DNA from: Lumbricus rubellus
Taxonomy: Eukaryota > Annelida > Clitellata > Crassiclitellata > Lumbricidae
Length of the DNA: 64,000 nt
Direction of reading: 5' to 3'
Assembly: GCA_945859605.1 (NCBI GenBank)
Contig: OX243816.1
Span: 39,283,457-39,347,456 of the forward strand
Position 1 is the stretch's first letter; the number at the start of each line of letters is the position of its first letter. The notes below the pieces were generated by a model, which was not told the origin of the DNA, did not search any database, and saw only the letters and a list, made by a program, of their open reading frames with translations. Position numbers and translations under genes: made by a program. This document shows, one piece after another, positions 35,040 to 64,000 of the stretch.

Positions 35040-36381
35040 CCCTCTCTGAAGGTTGCATACGTCTCACAGAAATGGGACCTCGTCTTTCCCTCGCTCAACA
35101 AGCATAACCTTGACACCAAAAATTATCAGCATAACTCAAATAGATCTATCTTGTCTTTCTAAGACTTTTGAACGTCTCATCTGTCTGCAGTTTCTACCTT
35201 ACCTTGAGCAATCTGGTCTCCTTCCTGCAAGTCAGTCCAGTTTTAGGGGTCATCATTCCACTGAGACTGTTCACCTTTCTCTACTATCTGAAATCTATCC
35301 AGCTGTTGATAGGTCTGGGCTTACTCTATTGGCCCTCTATGATGTCTCCTCAGCTTTTGAAAGTTTTGATATGGTTGATCACCATATTCTTCTCCAGTGT
35401 CTTAAGATTTTCTATGGGGTTAAGGGCCTCCTCTTTTGTTGGCTCCGGTCCTACAGTCCTACCCTTCTCAAAGAACGCGCATGATTATTACAGGTGACTT
35501 CAAATGCAATTTGTCCATGTTAAACTGGGTGATCCGCAAAGTTCAGTTCGTGAGCCTCTCCTATCTATTCTTTACATCGCTGACATCTCCTCTCTTTTCC
35601 CGATCTGTAGTGCTGCTGGCCATCTCTTTGCTGAAGATGTACAGGCATTTGCCCATTGTCCAATATCTTTACAGTTGATTTTACCTGGGTTCATCGAATC
35701 TCTTACTAATCATTTCCACTCCTGTATGTCCTCTAATCACCTCTCCTTTAATACTTCAAAGACTCAATTTATGTGGTTAATTATCCCTCAGCAGCTCCAG
35801 CAGCTTGATCTAATTCTGTTCTCTGAAAATGTCTGCTCTTTTCCTTCTCGTCAAATGTGCGGGATCTGGGTGTTGTACTTGATAGCTCAATAACCTTAAC
35901 TGAGCATATTTCCAATCTGACACACGTGTTCCTCTTATTATACATTTAAGACGCCTCATTGTCATCCACATTTGTCTCCATCTTCACCGATGGTGCTAAA
36001 CTCAGTTGCTATACAGATTAACCACCTTCCCAGGTACTCTCGCATCTCTACCTTTGTTTGATGAACTTCATTGGCTTCCTCTCAGTGCTTGCAGACAATT
36101 TAAGATCCTCACTCTGATCCTCAAGACTCAGCGGAGTCTTGCCCCAAATATCTGGCTGATGTTATGCTTCGTCCTCAATCAGTTTCCTACCATCGTCCGT
36201 TTTCCTCATTCAACAGATTTGATTTCTTGCTCTAGAACTGCTATGGCTCAGTCTAGATCATTTGCCTTACTTGGTCCTTATCTTTGGAATGCGCTTTCTC
36301 CTTCTGTTTGCTCTACACTTCTGTCTGGCAGTCCCTCTTCTGTCTTCTTTCTTCTCAAAACCTGCTTCTTATTGCGAGGCC
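35040..36381 (+). pseudogene. Degenerate CR1/Jockey-like LINE reverse transcriptase
   Basis: The plus strand carries RT blocks in order but in shifting frames. Block 1: LSCLSKTFERLICLQFLPYL, ASQSSFRGHHSTETVHLSLL and LALYDVSSAFESFDMVDHHI (35140-35400), where YD-x-SAAF-type becomes YDVSSAF. Then a G-x-PQSS-V-x-EPLLSILYIADI segment (35520-35590) and HLFAEDVQAF, a damaged FADD/YADD box with an EDV core. The C-terminal ELHWLPLSACRQFKILTLIL and FALLGPYLWNALSP follow (36060-36310). At least two frameshifts and missing 5' sequence show it is dead. Its 3' end is cut by the element at 36382. Confidence 0.75.
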
Positions 36382-36686
36382 GGTAAAGACGCACACTGCG
36401 TGCCCGTACTCCAAACAATATGGCTGCCAACGAATGCAATAAAATTAGAGCGTGACCTACCGACGACATTGTTCATCAATTCAGCTTCAATTTCAGCAGA
36501 ATGACTGCACTAACCCTAAAACTAACCCTAACCGACCCTCACGACGCCTAACCTGAGCCCTAAGACCTCAGGCTTTGCATGTTGGGATGCATGTTGCGAT
36601 GTCGTCGGTAGGTCGCGCTCTAATTTTATTGCATTCGTTGGCAGCCATATTGTTTGGAGTACGGGCACGCAGTGTGCGTTTTTACC
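36382..36686. mobile_element. Palindromic-end MITE, GGTAAAxACGCACACTGCG family
   Basis: 305 bp with ~85-bp inverted ends: GGTAAAGACGCACACTGCGT on the left and its near-complement ACGCAGTGTGCGTTTTTACC on the right. The flanking octamers GCGAGGCC (36374-36381) and GCGGGGCC (36687-36694) match at seven of eight bases. The interior contains CTAACCCTAAAACTAACCCT-type sequence that recurs at 42280-42410. It shares the outermost GGTAAA and the 8-bp duplication with the fold-back element at 37055. Confidence 0.8.
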
Positions 36687-37054
36687 GCGGGGCCCTGCAC
36701 ACTTGGAGCGCCTCTGAACGGTTCACCCTACGACAGACGCTTTAGAATGACTAAATACAATACAATATAAAATACAATAGAAGTAGAAGCTGGGTGAGTA
36801 TACTGCTTATGCATCATATTGACCCACAGTTTAGTACAGTGTAGTGTCAGTTGTTAGCGTAAATCAGTAGCTCACATCAGTTACTGTAGGCCTAATTAGA
36901 CGAAGCGCCTGTGAATAATTTGGTTCCCTAAGCCACAAAAACATGGCTAAAGTGTCCTAAATAATTTTATGACGCTGTACGTATTGAGATACGAGTAAAT
37001 ACAACCCGAACCCTTTGGTATTAACGTCGCGGAAATCCTCGACTAACGCAATAC

Positions 37055-37705
37055 GGTAAATCTCTATAATGACTCGGTAGCAAGTAAACATCATGGCGAC
37101 CAAAGATCCGCTCATGATAGAGCGCGGTCACGTGACGGCAAAAAGGTAGCCCAATATTTTCGCGGCGTACGGTGATGTATAAGCCAATGTTTCCGCGAAA
37201 GTAAGTAAGTAAAAATACCATGAAACGGTTATTTTAATAAATATTAATACGCTTAAATAAGCTAAAGAACACAACAAAATCGATGGACCTTAACACATTG
37301 GCCGCCATCTACGAGATATATCGCGGTAAGCGCGAGATCTCGAGGTAAAAAACCGCGAGATATCTCCGCGGTTTATTACCGCGATATCTCGCGGAGATAT
37401 CTCGCGGTTTTTTACCTCGAGATCTCGCGCTTACCGCGATATATCTCGTAGATGGCGGCCAATGTGTTAAGGTCCATCGATTTTGTTGTGTTCTTTAGCT
37501 TATTTAAGCGTATTAATATTTATTAAAATAACCGTTTCATGGTATTTTTACTTACTTACTTTCGCGGAAACATTGGCTTATACATCACCGTACGCCGCGA
37601 AAATATTGGGCTACCTTTTTGCCGTCACGTGACCGCGCTCTATCATGAGCGGATCTTTGGTCGCCATGATGTTTACTTGCTACCGAGTCATTATAGAGAT
37701 TTACC
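37055..37705. mobile_element. Near-perfect fold-back (palindromic) transposable element, 651 bp
   Basis: Two 316-bp arms (37055-37370 and 37390-37705) are reverse complements without any indel, separated by a 19-bp loop. The outer ends are GGTAAATCTCTATAATGACT / AGTCATTATAGAGATTTACC. The direct octamer CGCAATAC flanks it exactly (37047-37054 and 37706-37713). The inner 60 bp of each arm is itself made of small palindromes (CGCGAGATATC, GAGATCTCG, CCGCGG). The 55-residue frame MVFLLTYFRGNIG... appears on opposite strands in each arm merely because of the symmetry. No protein is encoded. Confidence 0.92.
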
Positions 37706-37713
37706 CGCAATAC

Positions 37714-38454
37714 CCATGTATTATCGCTCATGTACAAAAAACTGCAAAAATACTAACGTACAGTTCTCCGATTAAAGTATACTTCACAATACTGAAATAT
37801 AACCTTTTACTCTAACAAATACTAGAATTATACGCTTGGCAGGATTTTTCTGCACCCCCAATGTATTTTTTAATCCTACGTGCGGACTAATATTTTACCG
37901 ACAATTTTTATTCCACGTTGTAACGGAGCATACTCGGAGCGTGTTCCGAGTCAAACCACTCATCCAAAAATTTAATTTAGGCCTAGGCCTATATTGTTTT
38001 ATTTATTTTAATAATCATTAAGACTTTGACATAATTGATCGGACCCGAAGTAAAATACCCAGGCTAGTGCGAAAATTGGTCTGTCATAGAGAGTCCCGAA
38101 CAGTACTTAACTAGGAGCGAGAACTTATTTCATCAGGCATAAAAATTAATGTCAATGGGCTTGGTGCTCCATTTTAAAGTTCTTCTTAAAGACATTTGAG
38201 AGTTCAAAAATACTTTGATTCGTCTGTGCACATAAAATGCAAGTACTCTTAAAAAGCTTGTATAGAAATACGTTTTTATGGATTTGGATCGACAGCTAGC
38301 CACAGTATAAATAATTAACAGTACGTCGATTTCGGATCTCGCAGTCGTCAGAATAAGTGACGAGATCTAAAGCCCTGCCCACTGTCATCCGCCATTTTCG
38401 CAGCAAAGAACTCTATAGACAAATTACATTTGCTTTCAATTCTATGGTACAAAC
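37714..38454. other. Intergenic sequence, nothing recognised
   Basis: AT-rich single-copy-looking sequence between two transposable elements, with AGGCCTAGGCCTA near 37980. No exon or repeat assigned. Confidence 0.35.
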
Positions 38455-38794
38455 CATAGAGATGTATTAAAATATAAGGCTAGAGGGAATATCACGTCTG
38501 TAAATCTACGTCGCTGTCTCTTTTCATATCGACCAATCACATACCATGAGAAATCGCCTATTCATATCGACCAATCATAGGCGCCGCTGTCTCTTTTCAT
38601 ATCGACCAATCACATACCATGGTCGACATAAGAATCGCCGGTGATTGGTCGTTTGCACAGAGTGACGTCACTGGCGTGATTACCGTTAATATATAATTAT
38701 AAGGTCGTTGATAACTTCACTTTTTTTATGCAGAGAAGATAGGCCATATTCTCTCTAGCCTATATATTTTATATATATAGCGTACATCTCTATG
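38455..38794. mobile_element. hAT-like MITE, CATAGAGATGTA ends
   Basis: 340 bp bounded by CATAGAGATGTATTAAAATA and TACATCTCTATG, with the perfect 8-bp duplication GTACAAAC at 38447-38454 and 38795-38802. A subterminal block AAGGCTAGAGGGAATAT / ATATTCTCTCTAGCC is also inverted. Inside, TTTCATATCGACCAATCACA is repeated two to three times (38519, 38568, 38594), with CCAAT boxes, and TGACGTCA lies at 38663. Confidence 0.85.
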
Positions 38795-38814
38795 GTACAA
38801 ACTACAAATTTCGG

Positions 38815-39150
38815 TTTCCGGCAGCCGCCATATTAGTCGGGATTCATTAAAAGAACTGCAATGTACTGCCCGGACAAAATTTGCAACATGCTGGAAATAA
38901 CAAATAATGAAAGATAAGATAGTAATATATCCAAAAAGTGAGCCCCAGCCTTTCAGATCTCCTGCTAACTCATTTTATTAGAGAAATTTGAGGGCATTAA
39001 ATCAATGGCATTTTTACTATACGGCTTAATCTCGAAGCCGGGTTGCATTGAAAGAACTGCAATGTACTACGCGGAAAAAGTCGCAACAGGCTGGAAATAA
39101 CAAATAATTAAAGCTATAATAATAATATATTTTAAAAAATGGTCCCCAGC
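38815..39150 (+). repeat. Two-copy ~200-bp direct repeat upstream of YAP
   Basis: AAAGAACTGCAATGTACT followed by a C/GCGGA-AAA segment, GCAACA-GCTGGAAATAACAA and ATAAT-AAAG occurs at about 38848 and 39050. The first copy is preceded by GCAGCCGCCATATTAGTC. It may be an old tandem duplication or two copies of an unknown repeat. Confidence 0.6.
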
Positions 39151-39908
39151 AACTCAACTCTCACTCTGGGTTGTTTTATAAAGAGAAATGTTATGGTGCA
39201 CTATTAATAGCAATATACGATTCGGTGCCTTTGGGTTATCTGCTGGTCATTTGATGCCAAAATGGCGGCTAACCACATGACCAAAGAAAGGGCAACAGGC
39301 AGCCATCTGGGTAGACCTACTGGTAATATAATTATTTATACTGTGAGCTAGCTCTGTGGTTCAATCTATGCCATGCATAGGCCCTACTCAATTGTTTCAC
39401 TCTACAGCGCTAACCCGGCCACTCTGATGCTTTCAAATTGGGAATTTGTGCATTATAATATTATTCATTATCGGAATGGAATGTTATTTGCGCGCAACCA
39501 TAGGTCAACAAATCAAAAAGTTTAGATAATAGCAGGTCTGGCGCCAAGAAATGAGCAACGCTAGCGAAGCATGGCACCAGCGTGGGCGAGTTATCTGCGC
39601 GACCTGCACCGAAGAAGTCTGCAGCAGCTGCAGTAGCGAGCAGAAGAAGTTCCGATGTTGAGCCGAACGCTAGAGTAACTTTCAGTTGAACGACTCATGT
39701 TGTTGAAAGTCGTAGCAGTTTTCGCGTTATTTTTATTTAGAAACGAAGAATCGATCATCTCGATCGTTTTTGGTCATTTCGTTGATTCGGTGCTACTGAG
39801 CTCTGGGACAATCATTGAAGCAAGAACTTAGTGCTGGGCACGGTTGCGGTGTGGAGCCGTCGAAGGACGAGCGCTGTTGCTCTGGGGCTTGGTAAGAAGC
39901 CAAGTATA
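39151..39908 (+). promoter_or_regulatory. YAP upstream flank and probable 5' UTR
   Basis: From about 39530 the sequence becomes GC-richer, with few TAs (GCGCGACCTGCACCGAAG, GCAGCAGCTGCAGTAGCG), as expected for a 5' UTR. An in-frame TGA at 39816-39818 precedes the first ATG at 39909, which supports that start. No TATA box is placed. Confidence 0.4.
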
Positions 39909-63673
<23,765 letters not shown>

Positions 63674-64000
63674 GTGAGTTCGTCCCCCCGAGAATGTTTC
63701 ATATGCCTGGGACGTGCGTAATTATTATGCACTAGAACTGCCTTGGCTCATTTGCCTCAATTGGTCCTTCTCTTCTTAGGAATACAGTCACTTTTGTAAA
63801 ACGTTTATATTTGTCTATTGTTACAAATTTGTAGGCCTATTCTGATGCATCGAGAAAATTTCATTATTGGAAAGCTCTCCTAATCTGACAACACAGAACT
63901 ACAGGGAATCGAATAGTTTCATACTTTAGGATGTTCAACATTAGTTGTGATAAGCATTGGAACTGCATATTAAATTGGTCTTTAGTAATCTTTGGGAAAA
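63674..64000. other. YAP intron 4, 5' part
   Basis: Starts at the GTGAGT donor after STDSGL. No further exon is visible before the right edge. Confidence 0.5.

Noticed and set aside
37021..37775. Identical 55-residue frame on both strands at 37021 and 37539
   Set aside because: Explained by the fold-back palindrome; it is one sequence seen twice, not a duplicated gene.
39831..39908. N-terminal extension of YAP upstream of 39909
   Set aside because: The extended frame starts with GTG rather than ATG, and an in-frame TGA lies at 39816-39818. The first ATG is at 39909.

Overview
This is a stretch of an intron-rich animal nuclear genome: short coding exons (about 60-350 bp) with canonical GT/AG junctions, introns of roughly 0.3-11 kb, dense microsatellites and many transposon copies. 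The genes are metazoan (a plasma-membrane-type syntaxin, GMPPA, OSGEPL1, YAP). The very frequent word TAGGCCTA, the tRNA-derived SINEs and the CR1/Jockey-like LINE tails suggest a marine invertebrate, perhaps an echinoderm or another non-vertebrate deuterostome; that placement is inference. No bacterial, organellar or CRISPR features were seen.

Genes, left to right. (1) The last two exons of a plus-strand gene for a NadR/Ttd14-like AAA_28 P-loop protein (2013-2745). (2) A complete minus-strand syntaxin-1/2/3-like Qa-SNARE, 10 coding exons, 304 aa (14519 down to 6285). (3) A complete plus-strand GMPPA, 11 exons, 427 aa (15809-23649), divergent from the syntaxin with about 1.3 kb between start codons. 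(4) A complete minus-strand OSGEPL1/Qri7 mitochondrial tRNA threonylcarbamoyltransferase, 10 exons, 407 aa (33305 down to 24572), tail-to-tail with GMPPA. (5) The first four coding exons of the Hippo co-activator YAP on the plus strand (39909-63673, continuing past the right edge). I rebuilt all exon chains by hand; splice phases close at every junction. The genes serve unrelated housekeeping or signalling functions and form no operon or pathway cluster.

Between and inside the genes lie many mobile elements. Ten have an 8-bp target-site duplication (hAT-like ends or related palindromes), including an almost perfect 651-bp fold-back element at 37055-37705. There are also four ~70-80-bp TTAA-bounded palindromic MITEs with a conserved asymmetric core, a non-autonomous Helitron nested in a hAT element, a mariner-like element with dimeric arms, two full tRNA-SINEs and one rearranged SINE, and several dead non-LTR retrotransposon fragments. 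A 4.55-kb element with equal 726-bp inverted repeats carries a decayed unidentified coding region, itself broken by a nested hAT element. Tandem repeats sit next to several YAP and GMPPA exons.

The most interesting items are the 4.55-kb long-TIR element, the fold-back element, the TTAA mini-MITE family, a YAP whose first WW domain looks degenerate, and a TG-repeat splice acceptor in GMPPA.
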